Assembly: GCA_031308135.1 (NCBI GenBank)
Contig: JAHLJT010003656.1
Location: forward strand, 54,058,827-54,122,826
DNA length: 64,000 nucleotides
DNA from: Acheta domesticus
Taxonomy: Eukaryota > Arthropoda > Insecta > Orthoptera > Gryllidae
Reading direction: 5' to 3'
A program made the translations under genes and the position numbers. Below, piece by piece: positions 21,066 to 33,912 of the stretch; position 1 is the first letter of the stretch, and each line of letters begins with the position of its first letter. A model generated the notes under the pieces. It ran no database searches, was not told the DNA's origin, and saw only the letters and a program-made list of their open reading frames with translations.

Positions 21066-23690
21066 CCACTACACGCCTGGCACTTTGATACTACATAAAC
21101 GACGTTCCTTTTACTAAATAAAAAACGCAATGTACAACACAAATTAATCAGCTGTCAGGGGAAGAGCAAGAGATAATTATTGGGTGATTTACCATCCACA
21201 GGTAATACTTCAAAGAAATTATAGAGTATGTTCTCGGATTTTCTTAGTTAACTTTAAAATATATAAAATGTTGAAAATTGTTTCTAGTTCATAGAATAAA
21301 CAAAATAGAATAATGTAAAAATTTTAAGCTATTTTTTATGAAAATGTAAAATTAAATTTGGTTGTAAATAACATTGTAAAGTATTTTTAAGTTCAATTTG
21401 AAAGACATATTCAACGAGTAAATAAGTAAACTGAATGTTTTAAAATTTGGTGATAAGTAAAAGAGGAAATGTTAATAAGATCTCGCGAAACGTAATTATT
21501 TTTAAATTAGATAATTGGATGAATGATAACATCACTGTTTCAGACCCTGACCGACATGGTTTTTAAAAGTAACGGAAATCGAACATCCCGTTTCACATAT
21601 CCCATGAATATCTTTCAAGAATTAATTACTGTCAGAAAAATGCATGGCTCTTAACAGGTTTGCAACTTCAACCCTCGGCAAATCATGCTAATGTGGAAAC
21701 TAACTGTGAATTTGCTCTTTAACACATCTGTATACATCAAAATTGTATTTCATTTTTTTTGAGTTAAAATGAGAATCAACAATTCCCATATAACGTATGT
21801 GATAGTCCTGCCAGATTACAAAATAGTATTCTAAAAAGATTAATATTAGTCAAAGCACTAACTTCTGAAACAAAAAATGATTTCGACACAATTATTAAAG
21901 AAGAGCAATCGAACTTTTTTGATTTCTAATAAGCTTTGACATTACTTGAGATGGTGTTTTAAGATTAGAGTAAGCAAAAAATACATACAAGTACTTGTAA
22001 GACACTTGTAAGATTTGAGGACCACGGGGAACGAACCAAGTTTGTCACTTTTTTTCTCGAAAATGAGATCGCTGCTTCGCTATAGTATACTTATTATAGT
22101 TTGCAATTCACCATCGTAATGGGCGAGAAACAGGGTTTTTCACTAAGAAAACAGAAGTTGAAATTACGACGTACGGAGCAAGAACCAGAGTTGTCCTCGC
22201 CTCAGAGGTGAGAACCAGATATGTCCAAATGGCCGTCTCGTTCCCCGCTTGAAAGCGCTGAATCGTGAACGTGATTTCCGTATGTTCTTATCAGTTTTAT
22301 ATTGTAGTTTACTAGGAAATATACTTTTCGTGTTACTAGTGCAGTGCTTGTGTTGTGATTTTGCTCCCATATCTGCGTTTTCTGCCCAATATGATCCATA
22401 GGAAAAGGAATTTTATGCCCTAAAAATCTTGAAATATGCTTTTAAAAACATGCATTTATGTCATAAAAATTTTAATTAGTATTTCAGCGTTCATCAGTAT
22501 TTACAATAGCTTGAGAAAGTGAACAATAATTTTCAGGCTTCAAATGTTCACCAATTTCGTCATGGAACGTTTTTTCGTTCTTCTGAAAAATTGTATTTTT
22601 GGACTAGTTTTTTTTAAAAAAAACTTCAATTGACAAGAACATAGTATACAAAACACTAAGTAGTTTCGATACAAAGTGAAACAAAACATCGTTTAACTTG
22701 TCTTTTAGACAAGCACAAGCGGCTAAGTCAGAATTTACAAATCAATTTAAAATATGAAAATTGAAGTATTCAACTATAAAAAATACCATGAAATTGGTTA
22801 ATCATATTTTTTCATTATTTTTCAATATTCCTTCCTGGCTTGTGTTTGGTAAAGAACGAAAAGTAAATTTTCGATTTATATTCCCAGCTCACCATATCTA
22901 CCAGCATTAGTTTTTTTGTTCCACCCACATCCGAGACCTCCGGCTAATCCCCAAGAGCTTCCAGTGAGTCATCGGGTGTGGTCGTGATGCCCACGGGTAT
23001 ATCTTAAGTCGAATCTGTCGCGCAAAGACGCTGAAGGAATAGACTTTCATGCTGGTTGGCGGAGACTGCAATGAGCGAACAAGCCAGCTCGACAGGTTGA
23101 GAAACATCAGAGATGAATCGCATGGGTGAAAATCGAATAAATGGTTGATAGATATACCCTTCACTTCAACCCAGGTTTTCTTCTACGTTATCACACATTA
23201 TTCTGTTTTATATTTGTATCAAAGGTCAAACGTATGCTCCAAGATCCCTTTAAAAAAAAGCCTTAATGCAGTTGCTATGTCTATTGAATAAAAGAAATAT
23301 TGCTTCAAGAAAGTGTTGATACACAAAATAAGGAAGTAGGAACTGTGTCACCTCGTGAAAGTCATATTATTTTCCCTTTTTCATGTTTTGCAACGGTACT
23401 CAAACTTGTCGTTCATTATAGTCAATATTATAAAACAACTTTGTCCTTTTTAAGATGATGAGTGGCAAATTTTGTGAATGAATGAATTCAGCGTTGAACA
23501 GTTTCTGTGGCGAATTCATTATTCGCGCATATTCGCAGTCCTCCTTGTGTGAGTATATAATCTTGCATATAATAATGTACAGAATGGAAGTCATTACTTC
23601 ATTCCATGTTAGTACCGCCCAAGTAATTACCGCAATACGTCTCCTGGAATGGCCCATTTAACCTTCCTTAACTTCCTGCAACTGCCTCGA
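21066..23690. other. no gene seen
   Basis: AT-rich intron sequence. A moderately GC-rich stretch at 22910-23110 carries short minus-strand open frames without a recognised motif. Confidence 0.35.
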
Positions 23691-23970
23691 CAGGTTGATC
23701 GGCAAGAACCGCAGGACATCAAGGAGCAATCAGCGGCGCCGTAACGGATCGAACGGGGCACATCCGCGCGTCCCGCAAGGGCGGCGTCGCAGCGGGGCCT
23801 GGGTTCGTGACCGGTGGCTCACCCCGCACCGCCCGCCCTCCCCGAAACCTGATCCCGCCCAACACCGCCGCAGGTTGCATGACCGCACGCGCGCCCGAAA
23901 ACAAGAAAAAGAGGCGGCTCGCGCGTCAAATTCCTGGTCGAGGCGGAGGCGACGGCGTCCGCGATAGCGG
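23691..23970. other. GC island, function unknown
   Basis: A CpG-rich block of about 280 bp with arginine-rich shadow frames on both strands. It begins with a GCCTCGACAGGTTGATCGG string. No motif, start context or paired splice sites support a gene. Confidence 0.45.
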
Positions 23971-24329
23971 TTACTAAGGCGCTGAAGATAACCGCGTTTC
24001 AAGGCATGTTCCTCGGTGGCGGTGATTTGTAGGGGAGGATTACGGAGAAGAGTTCGAAGCCAATTCTTTAGGAAGAGATATAGATACTGGAAAAACGAAA
24101 AGTGATTTAAAATGAGATTTAGATGCTGATGGACGGAGATGACCGTAGTATTTATCAAGAGTTCTTTCACTTTTGAACCGCAAGTCTAATCATATCGATT
24201 CTAATGAAATGGAATTTGTGATATTAAAATCGGGCAGATACTCACATGATTCCCACTTTCTACAACTTAACATTCATCTCCAAAGCGTCGTCAACAGTCA
24301 CTCGCTTGGTTTTATATAAATTCGTCAAT

Positions 24330-24480
24330 TCATTCAATTTAGGTGAGAGCGTAGGCTTCCGCGGCCGGAGTCAATATTAAGTTGGCTGTCCGGGTGACGC
24401 CGCGTCCATGGCAAAGGTGCCGACGTTTCGGTCCGGGCGCGGCGTCACCCGGACAGCCAACTTAATATCATTCAATTTAG
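24330..24480. mobile_element. hairpin insertion with 13-bp target-site duplication
   Basis: TCATTCAATTTAG at 24330-24342 is repeated exactly at 24468-24480. Between them lie about 125 bp, most of it a hairpin with two perfect 31-bp arms (24374-24404 and 24438-24468, outer ends ATATTAAGTTGGCTG and CAGCCAACTTAATAT) and a 33-nt loop containing GGTGCCGACGTTTCGG. A GC-rich leader, GCTTCCGCGGCCGGAG, precedes the left arm. The 13-bp duplication fits endonuclease-primed retroposition better than a TA- or 8-bp-type transposase. Arm identity means the insertion or its self-correction is recent. Confidence 0.8.
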
Positions 24481-24484
24481 TTTC

Positions 24485-25670
24485 AATAGAGAAACTCAGA
24501 TTTGAGGATTCTTCAAGACGTAAATAATACTGATGAGTTTAAGTTCAGGAGTAGGAAATAATCTGTAAGAAAAGTTGGTGAATATAAAAATTCGACGGAA
24601 ATAAGAGGTGGTGGTGTTGTTTGATCACACAAGCTTATGCAATTGATAGCTTTCGAGATGATACGAAGCAGAACTGGTGCCGGGACGATTAATTCGTCAA
24701 TAACTCATTTCACAACAAAGGATAATAGGCGTCTACAAGGTAATCACTGAAAGCAGTAAAGAAAGGAATGGGAAAGGCAACAATAGTATTGGCAGTCCCG
24801 CTTGGGCTGTGAAATCAAGAAAATCAATTAGTTATAGGTTTCAGTATCAAACTCAGTTGTGTCACAAGAGTCAGATATAATTGTTCAATTGAATCAAATT
24901 CAGTAGAGCTTAAACTATAAGCACTGAGACGCCAGTCCCGTCTGTAGAGCGTATTCGATAATAGCTAAATGACTTAGACGAGAGATTCAACCGTCTGAAA
25001 CAGAATTGTGGAGCCTATCGCAGCTCTGAAAGATAATTTTGGAGATTTATCAAGATCCAATTTAGGGGACTTTTTGAGCAAAACCTTTAAAAAAGGTCAT
25101 ACCTATCGTGCGATCATTACATTCCCTTCTCTTCCCATTTTCAATATCTAGACATGGATTCCAGGACATGCGTTCCACGTTCCTCAAATAACGGAAAACG
25201 CTCTAGCTTTGCTCCTGAACCTTTGTTCAGGTTTAAAACCCCGTTCACCGCCCGTGTAATTTGTGGAGATCAAAGAGGGCTCGCGGCAGATTTCGTCGTT
25301 CTTCCAGTTTTCCTGCCTGTCACTATACCATTCCTCTATCATCATTTTTGCCCTCATATCGTTTACTCATAAAATCATAGACTATTCCTGAAATCGACAT
25401 TAACAGATTACTCTGGCAAAAAGATGAAAGAATACCACTAAGTTGATGTGTGACGTTTTTGCAGTCCCAATTGGGTTTATTCTCGTAGAAGACAAAAAGG
25501 AGCAAAGAAGAATAAGCAACATATTTTATCATCATTCAAGTTACATATCCCATACTAAACCGTATGAATGACATAAAACGATATAGATTTGAAAAATAAT
25601 ATACAACAGTTATCGACAAGGATTGTACAAGTGCCATCGAATTGCATGTTCCGGGAAAAATAACCGAAAC
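24485..25670. other. no gene seen
   Basis: AT-rich intron sequence with no recognised repeat or frame. Confidence 0.35.
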
Positions 25671-26055
25671 GGCAACCGCAGAGGTGGCGGCGACTGCGAG
25701 CATGACGCGAAGGGACTGAAGAGTACCGGTTTCTTCGCTGCCCGCCGTCTCCACGGCGGTCGCTCCCACGACGCGCATTAATTTCTCAATAATTCGATCG
25801 CGTCGCAAATGAATGGGGGCGATAGCATCGGAACCGGCCCCCGCCGCCGGCGCCGCCCTCCCCCCCCGTTTCGCTCGCTCCGCGCCGAAGTCTTCGCGCC
25901 CCCCCCCCCCCGCTGCTCGCGAGAGGAGGAATAAATTTCGCACCACATAAATTGGATCCCTGGCCGAAAGCCAGGAACCCTCTCAGCGGCCGGTCGTGCC
26001 CCCACAGCGCTTGATATGCGTCGCCGCAGAAACACCACCTGCGCCACTCACCATT
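25671..26055. other. GC island with poly-C runs
   Basis: A CpG-rich block with C runs at 25859-25867 and 25901-25911. The minus strand has GAATG|GTGAGTGGCGCAGG near 26046-26060, a good donor sequence, but stops precede it in the neighbouring frames. It could be the edge of a noncoding first exon; no protein is supported. Confidence 0.45.
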
Positions 26056-26059
26056 CAGC

Positions 26060-27890
26060 CGTTAAATGCCTTTCCGTTGTTCTCAACACGCCAGAGATAT
26101 TGCAAACAAAAACTGTTATCTTTTTCTTATTTCTTTTAATGATTTTAAAGTTCTGTTTTGTTTTGCTCTCATGCCATTTTTGAACTTCTCTCTCGCTCTT
26201 CTCTCTTCCTTTTCCAATTACTTTCTTCCTTTGTTCTGCGTCTCTTTAATTGTCTTATATTTTATCATTACTCCTTCGTATTTTCTATTATTTGACATAG
26301 CGTGCTTAATTGCATTTTATCATTTCTGATAAACTTCAATACAAATGTTCTCTATGATTTATTGTTATAAATATTTTAACTTATTCCGATATCTGTCATT
26401 TTTCGCGTGGTGATGTATTGTCATGACGTACTTGTGAGCATTTCATTTTAAAAACCTTTTAAAATATCATACTGGCATCTTTCCGTTAATACGGAGAAAG
26501 ATGTCACACGAGTTTTGTTGCAGTTTTACGTGGAGACAAGATCATTTAATATTGGAGAAATATTACGCAGTCAATGACGATAAACGCTTTCAATTATCCG
26601 TGAATTACAATGACAGAATTCTTGGCGACGATGTCAACGAAGACTTTAATGCGGATGGCTAGAGTTACGATAATGTGAATGATCGGGTCACCTTCCACAA
26701 CTTCGGTTTCTTTTTAACCAACTGTTACTGAGATCATTTCATACTTCAAATACCGCGCTTGAAACAAGAAATTCTGACAACACTTTGTGGTGCATGTCCT
26801 GCCGATGGAAACGACACGGGCGCGGTTGCCAAGAGTCTCATTTGCATAATACGACAACCACATGCCCGCTCTTTGCTTTCATGCGGAGACGAAGATATGG
26901 CTCAGATATTCACTGTCAACCTTGGACGCGAATAAATCGTTCTTCTTCATTTGGCAGAAAGCCAGGGCATCAAGTGCACTTGTCAAGCGAGGTGGCAATG
27001 CCCTGTGCAGATTTCGACATACCTCCCGAGTGACCGTTCAAGTTCAATCCTGTTTGCTTTTTTTAGCCTTTTACGCCGATAGAGGTTATTTAAGAAGATT
27101 AACATCAGTACGTAATTGAGCTAATTCGAAAATTATCACATTAAATGAAAAGTAATATTAGCCTAAATATATCATTAAGTTGATGTCGGAAAAGAGAATT
27201 TTCTCCACGTCGTGTAATTTTTGCTCCTCACGAGTGTTTTGGCGTGAGAAATTATTTTGTATCTAAAGACAGTATTTCACTTATTTAGTGCAATACTCTA
27301 CGATTTTAATATAATTTTGATTCAAGGAAGTAACGTTAAAAATTGGCGTAATGAGGAAACTAACATAATGTCATATCTAAGAAAAGGAAACATTTCTTTT
27401 TGCCAATTGTTAAAACACAAATATTTATCAGTACTGCTAAAACTATGGTAAAGTAAGTTACATGAGATTGTGAATAAAACTACTTTTATCGTTTGAGTGG
27501 AGAGTCTAATTCACATACCGAAACCTCTTTTATTAAATTAAAATTTTTTGTGTCTAGGAAACTTAGTGTTTTAAAATTAATTTGTTCCACAAGAAAACTG
27601 ATAAAAGCATCCGTGTGAGTGCTCTCATCAAACTTGTTCCCACTGTCGTACAAGTCGTCTTTAAGACAATCTCAATTTATTTTTCTTCACTTAAGGAGTT
27701 GCGCTTTTTTCGAAATTTAGAACCCAGAATAATTAAGACTATTTAATGGTGCATCAAGAATAGCTGTAAACTTGCACATCAAGTTTGAAAAGGGGAGATC
27801 ACGGTAGATTTTACATTGGAGTCCCAACGATAGCAAGATTTTCAACACCAACTGAATAATTATTATCAGACCTGCCAATGCCTGGATGGT
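26060..27890. other. no gene seen
   Basis: AT- and T-rich sequence. Short open frames near 26066-26329 and 26785-27119 have no recognised motif. Confidence 0.35.
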
Positions 27891-27894
27891 ATAG

Positions 27895-28465
27895 TCTAGC
27901 AAAGGTGGCTCAGAGCATCAACTGATTTCTAACATTGTCACTGAAGTGTCTCTGACCGGGAAGTCCTAGGGTTCGAGTACCGAAGGTGGCACGATTTTCC
28001 ACACTAGGTAGAATTCGCTGAAAAGACTCTAGGTCGAATTCAGCCAGTGTCTGGAGGAGAATTCTAGCGGGCAGCTGCTCTGATGGTAGTTTTCCGTGGT
28101 TTCTCCGATCAACACCTGGCGAATGCTGGGGTAGTGCAGTAGTCTAACAAACGGGCCATGGACCGCACGCGATATTTCCTTCCTCTTCCTTGCCCTATCC
28201 TCACCCTTTACTTTCACATACACTACACTACTATATACGCCGGGAGACCAGTCGGAAGCTAAGAGCTTGATCCTGCTGAGGTGGTGCCTTGCTGGTGGGA
28301 GATATCTGGTGGGGGAAAATCCCCGCTATCCGACGTAGGACGGAGTCGGATCAAGCCATCCTGTGGGATAAGGTCATCCCCACTCCGCGATGAAAATATG
28401 CACCACACTTAAGGAACTAATGATCTTTTGCCATTGACGCGTCCGGAATCACTGATAAATCAATT
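27895..28465 (+). mobile_element. SINE family B, full-length, plus orientation
   Basis: The head AAGGTGGCTCAGAGCATCAA carries the A box, and GGTTCGAGTACC at 27970-27981 is the B box. The body has CCGTGGTTTCTCCGATCAAC, GCCATGGACCGCACGCGATA and CTTCCTCTTCCTTGCCCTA. The 3' part has AGGTGGTGCCTTGCTGGTGG and ends at GCGTCCGGAATCACTGATAA. It lies opposite in strand to the host intron. Confidence 0.75.
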
Positions 28466-28929
28466 ATGGATGGTCTAGAATGGGGTTTCCACACGGTAAT
28501 ATGCGTACCACCTAAGACATGAAAACTCAATGCAAGTGGTATGTGAGCCACTACTGGGAAAACTTAATATATTAAATAGATAACTTATTAAGAATATTGA
28601 AAACTAATGGAAAGGAAGAAATACTTCCAATTGCGCAAGTTTGACCTTAACTGATACATGCGTTTTTATAGCAGAAAGGACATCAACTTCAGCTGAGTTA
28701 AATCAAATACTGTATTGTTTCTTACTGTTGATAATATTTGTTCGACAATAGAGGTTCCATTTGCAGATTTTTTATCTTCAAATGAGCCATGGGATATTTT
28801 TAGAGACATTAGTTTCCTATTCGTGTTTTTTGTTGTGAATGTGTGTTTTTGAAAAGCAAATTTTTGTGTTACTGATATATCAGGATGTTAGTATGCAAAT
28901 ATCGGTAAATTTTAATTGGCACCCGATAA

Positions 28930-29130
28930 CGGAATGACTGGGAACCATCTCTGACCTAGAGGCCAGTCACTCAGTTTCTCCAAACTCTTGCAAAGTGAGG
29001 CTCGAGCAGTCCCTTAAGCAACGCGACACGGACCGTGCGCGATCCTTCCTTCCGACCTCTGACCTCATTCCTAACCTGATGGCCAGGCGATGAGTAATAT
29101 CCTCCATAATAATAACATTTCCATAATTTG
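28930..29130 (+). mobile_element. possible diverged SINE family B fragment
   Basis: CACGGACCGTGCGCGATCCT followed by CTTCCTTCCGACCTCTGACC and GGCCAGGCGATGAG resembles the mid-body of family B, but the flanking blocks do not align clearly. Confidence 0.35.
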
Positions 29131-29244
29131 CAAAACCAGAACAATGCGAGTGCGCAAATATCAATTCAAAACCCGAATTGGGCTAGAGCGGAAAGTCGTG
29201 AAACTGTTTTCAGCATCATTACTATAACTGCATTATGCCTGTGG

Positions 29245-29690
29245 CTCCGATAGCTGAGCGGCGACATCGATGGCTCTACAGCATCGTTAATCGGACGGAC
29301 CTAGGCTTGGTAACCCGACGGCGGTGGTTATTTGACAGGAAATACACAGAAATTCGACAGAAGCTGGGTTGAATTCAGCATCTACCTGTTTTTTATCAAT
29401 ACCTAGTCAATGCTGAACCTTAACAAACGGGCCACGGAACACGCACGGTCTTTCCTTCCTCTTCGTTGTCCTGCCTTGTCCCCTCATACACACTGACACA
29501 CATGCACTACACTACCACATATGGCAGGAGACCAATCTGAAGCTTAGAGCTTATCGCTAAGAGAGGTGCCCAGTTGGTGAGATACTGGTGGGAGAGCACA
29601 AGCGTAGGTCGCTCGGATCCCGCTTTCCGGCGAGGGAGGAATATCTACACATATACTTCACTTCCGGGGCTAATGACCTGAAAAGTTGAC
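29245..29690 (+). mobile_element. SINE family B, plus orientation
   Basis: The head CTCCGATAGCTGAGCGGCGA keeps an A box, while the B box is degraded to CTAGGCTTGGTAACCCG. Body blocks include GGCCACGGAACACGCACGGT, CTTCCTCTTCGTTGTCCTG, AGAGGTGCCCAGTTGGTGAG and GGGGCTAATGACCTG. It lies about 800 bp after another copy of the same orientation. Confidence 0.7.
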
Positions 29691-29749
29691 GTATCAGGAG
29701 CACTCCCTCAATCATATCGCGTGTGGTAGTACTCTGTTAGAGCTGATGC

Positions 29750-30100
29750 GTGCAGTGTGCCTATGAATGCCAGTGTGACTGACACAAGAGGGGCCATCCT
29801 GGTGCGTTGGCGTGGGCGTGGACGCACGGGCTGGCGTTTGGCGGAAAGCCGGGGCCGTGGCCGCGGCCGGGGGCGTGGCGAAGGCCGGGGCACCGCCAGG
29901 GAGCCCTGCCCTGAGTCAGCGCGCAGCCTTTGGCAGCGCGAGGGCGGGCGGGGGAAGGCCGCGCCGCCGCGCCGGGGACGTGCGCGGGGCGCCGATGGCG
30001 CTGGCGGCGCCGAGATGCACCCGACGCTGCGCCAGGCGACCCCAGCCGGCGCGGCGCGGCGCGGTCCCTCGAAGGAGCGGGACCGAAATTTCTCCCCCCT
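29750..30100. other. GC island, function unknown
   Basis: A CpG-rich block with glycine/arginine/proline-rich shadow frames on both strands and GGGGGC-type boxes. It starts just after a SINE. No splice-bounded exon is evident. Confidence 0.45.
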
Positions 30101-30104
30101 CGGT

Positions 30105-32240
30105 TTATCAGATGCAAAATGCATATTTTGGGGAGTTTTTAATGTGAATGTGATAATTTAAAGATCTAAAATTGAATGAGAAATTGCGTTGAGAAAGAAA
30201 TATTTGGATTTAATAGTGGAGATGTAGGACACATTCCAAAAATACTATTTGAACTTACAAGATTTTTCAAAATTTTAGTGTTTTTAATGAAAATTGGAAC
30301 CATACCAAATTTATAAACGCGCTTTCTTTTATTCGAACAAAAATATTGGAAGAAAAAATGCAACCCTTATTTAGAAAATTTTGAAAATGTCACAGTGTCT
30401 TCATGTAAAGTATCCCCAAAATTAAAATATCTTAATGATATCCGGAACGGCACAAATAAATCTTACGTGTTAGGTTTCGTTGAGTTTAAAAGTCAACCTG
30501 TCAGAGTTATGCCCGACTTATCCATCCGTAGATAAAGACATCCAGATTTTGAAGTGCAAAACTGTGTGCAGTACATCATCGCCACCTACACCAATCTTCA
30601 CTATCTGTGGAGCATCTCTACTAGACTCATATCGAAAGAACCTTAAACGCAGATTTTGTGACGCAAAATTCGAAATTGTACTTTTGAGGCGATTTCAGTA
30701 GTTTTCTTCTCTACTTTTACTATAATATTATGAGGAAAAGTAATAAGAAACTTAGCAGCTCCCTTTAAGAATCCAGCAATGGCCATTTACAAAATTTTAT
30801 TGTTCTAATAATAATGTCACTTAATCGCATTAAACATAATTTTCGCAACATGAGCCATAAAGATTTAAATGAAACTTAGAACCGCTCATTAGAGAATTTT
30901 GAAGCAGCCATGTTACATTCAAGTGTCCCACTCCTGAAAATCCGAACAATTTCAAATTCACAAAGTCTCACTTTGACACAAACTAATATTGTTTTGGAAA
31001 AAAAATAAGAAGTAATGTTGTTCACACCCAGCGGATGTGTTAAATATTCGGACCCTCCATGATGCGTTTTCTGTCAAAATTCTGAGATCCATTATCCACG
31101 CGATTACAAAATTTCTCTATATTGCGCATATGAGAAGGTAAAAATGAGAAGGTAAAAAATGAGAATTCTTCATGAAGCCACTATACAAAAAAGTTAAAGG
31201 CCGAATGAGACCACCAGACGATACTGGTCTAGCACTTTACCGGCGAATTATTCTGACTGGGCTAGAAGTTATCCACATTTCGAAAAACAGCATGTATGAC
31301 ACTTTCTAACCATGTTTAAATGTGTCAGATCTGTAAGACAAAAAGCAATATTCGCTAATAACAGCGAAATATGATAAACTTGCTCTAAATACAATTCTGG
31401 CAAAAGAAATGATTACTACAAAGAAACGAAGTAAAAATTAAAAACTATTACGCAACAAGTTATGAAGGTCATCGATATCCTCGATTGAAAGTTCTACTTC
31501 AAGTTCACACATTTCACCTGTATTGCCCAAATTTATGCGTCATTTTTAGTGAAGTAAATGTGAAGTCATTTTTAGTGAAGTATATCTTCTTACGAATGAA
31601 TTTTAATATAAGTGGTATAAATTAGAGAAATCCAATGGAACCACTAAAGACTATAAACAAGATAAAACACTTCCATTGCTGAAATGGTATTTTGTATAAA
31701 ATGCTATTAGAATACCACCTAAGGTATAACTTCTTCCGACTAAAGTATGGATTGGGAAATCAAGACGTTCAACGATACTGTGCCCGGTGATCTACGAAAC
31801 TACTATACATGAAATACAATCCGCATGAGTGTCGAAATCTTTAACTGCGATCGATGTACTAATCTTATTTTTCTTGATATTTTGCGGACTATAGAGCTCA
31901 TTCTGCTACTCTATTTCATTTATTAATTTCACACAATAGAATTTAAAAACTCTCTCGACCAATGAAGGTGGAGTTCCTAAAAAATGACCAATTTTTCTTA
32001 CAGGTGTTTTATTACCACCTCATTATTGGTTACTCATAAGTTGCTACACATCAATTATAGGAGATGGTTCGTTTCGATCTTGGTTGAACTATCGCCATAC
32101 GTTACTGCTAGGAATACCAGAGGATTATGATTCACAAACCTGATAGTTACGGACACTTTGGAGAACTACTTCGTATTTGGTGCTCTCTGTTGGACATAAT
32201 GTCGTCCATGCAATAGTTCTATCAAATACCACTTATGTAT
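30105..32240. other. no gene seen
   Basis: AT-rich. GTCATTTTTAGTGAAGTA is duplicated near 31538-31585, and GAGAAGGTAAAAA near 31133-31160. Some stretches echo words of the ACTTTCCCG repeat family, but boundaries cannot be drawn. Confidence 0.35.
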
Positions 32241-32299
32241 TGTTCTTTTTTAAGGCATTGAAAGTTCCCATGGCATCACCTGTGATATTTTAATTTCCA

Positions 32300-32790
32300 T
32301 CGCTACTATTGTATCGATGTAACGCAACCGAACAGAGTAACGAAAAGCCGCTCTTAACGGTCGGCGTCGGTTAAGGAGTTTAACAGTCCGCCATCTGACG
32401 AGACCAAGCGAAATAAATGGATTTTAGGTAAAGTTTTTGTGGATGAGTTCTCCTATCCAAGAAAATGTATGTATTTATATTATTTTTCATATAAGAAGAG
32501 GATTTACGAAAAGTAGTTAATAAAATGTGGCCGATACCACAAAAAACTTACTAGGTTGGTTATAAACCTCAGTTTTCCCCTCAATTTACGAACTCCACGT
32601 CCTTTGCTGACTCTATACCAGCCTCATGGAGTTAATAACTATTTAGCAATACTCTACTGTTATATCGTCATAACACAACCAGAGGATCGAAAAGCCAGTC
32701 ATTCTTATTTATATTACGAAAATTACTAAACGATATGCGGCCGACCACAGAAATATCTGACTTGGTTGGTTACTTGCTCTAAATCGGACA
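32300..32790. repeat. degenerate direct duplication
   Basis: Two sets of related blocks occur in the same order. GTATCGATGTAACGCAACCG with CGAAAAGCC (about 32310) matches TATCGTCATAACACAACCAG with CGAAAAGCC (about 32657). Also, TGTGGCCGATACCACAAAAA (about 32525) matches TGCGGCCGACCACAGAAATA (about 32736), each followed by GGTTGGTTA. It is a worn tandem duplication of an unknown unit. Confidence 0.5.
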
Positions 32791-32927
32791 ATTGTCGTTA
32801 ATAACTGCGACAAAAAATATTTTTACACTTTTTGTTTCCCAGGGCCCGGCAATAAGAAAATTATTCGTTTTCCGGCACAAGATTACAGTTCTTTCACTTC
32901 TTACGAAGTAAGGGCGAGAAAGTAAAA

Positions 32928-33912
32928 CTAGTGGTGATAAAACAGCATGTACTTTCTCGCCCATACTTTCACGCAAAATTACGCGAAAAGAACTCAAATT
33001 TTCGAAAAATTGTACACGACCTTATTTCAAAATCTCTCCTTAAGGAACAGACTGCTTTAAAGGAAAAAATCTCTGTCTTTAATATTTTAGTTGTAGGAAG
33101 ACGCCGAAAAAATTTTGCATTTTTGCAATTTTGGAAAAATACAGGGTTTTCAACGAACATAAGATCTGCACCATTCTCTTAAACGTTCTTGATACTATCG
33201 AACAATAAAATTTATTATAAAAATGGAGTAGTTTTTTATTTTGAAAATGTCCCAGGGCCTTCATGTAAATTACCCCCGAAAATTAAAATATCGATTTCAA
33301 ATTCAAGGGGCCGCGGCGTCAGCCAGATCTATTGGGGAATATCAGTTTTGATGAAAACCAGCAGAATGGTTTAGCCGTTAACGTTGTTCATAGACGTCAG
33401 ACAGACGGACGGGCAGACTGTCTTCACTCCGTAGCGAGAACGTAAACAAGAAATTTAACGAAAACATTTTAAGCCGTTTTTGAGAAAATTTTGAAAATGT
33501 CCGGGGGGCTTTATGTAAATTGCCCGCAAAAATTAATGAGTGTTTCTCGAAATCTCAGAGCTTCGACTCAGGCGAGATGGACAAGGGTTTCTTCAATTTG
33601 GAAAAAATCGTACGCATAGTTTAGGCGCTAGTGTTGTTCACATACACCGGACGGACGGACAGACAGACAGACGGACGGACGTTTTGCTTTAAATTGGTCT
33701 TTCGGTATCAAGGACTTACAAAACAGGGATTCTGACTATACCACGTGTTAGGGGATTTTGTTTTCTTAATTTAGCAACTGGATTTATCCCCTTTTTAGTT
33801 ATCACGGCCCGGCAATTAATTTTTTCCGCCGAAAATTGGCCATTTTTTCGCGCAGCATTACATAACTTTCCCTATACTACGTATATTACTCCGTACGTAT
33901 ACGGGAAAGTAA
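32928..33912 (+). mobile_element. ACTTTCCCG-end repeat family, short copy
   Basis: It begins CTAGTGGTGATAAAACAGCATGTACTTTCTCG and ends CCGTACGTATACGGGAAAGTA, so the terminal ACTTTC/GAAAGT blocks are inverted. Inside are TTGTAGGAAGACGCCGAAAA, TGTCCCAGGGCCTTCATGTA, a GGACGGACAGACAG minisatellite (33645-33680) and GCGCAGCATTACATAACTTT. A segment is internally duplicated (TTCATGTAAATTACCCCCG near 33255 and TTTATGTAAATTGCCCGCA near 33508). No coding frame is present. It ends about 50 bp from chitinase exon 1. Confidence 0.65.

Noticed and set aside
22164..22399. Minus-strand open frame with basic residues near 22.3 kb
   Set aside because: No motif was recognised, and length and composition are compatible with chance.
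26785..27119. Plus-strand open frames with scattered cysteines and histidines
   Set aside because: Cysteine spacing does not fit a zinc finger, and no neighbouring exon or start context supports it.
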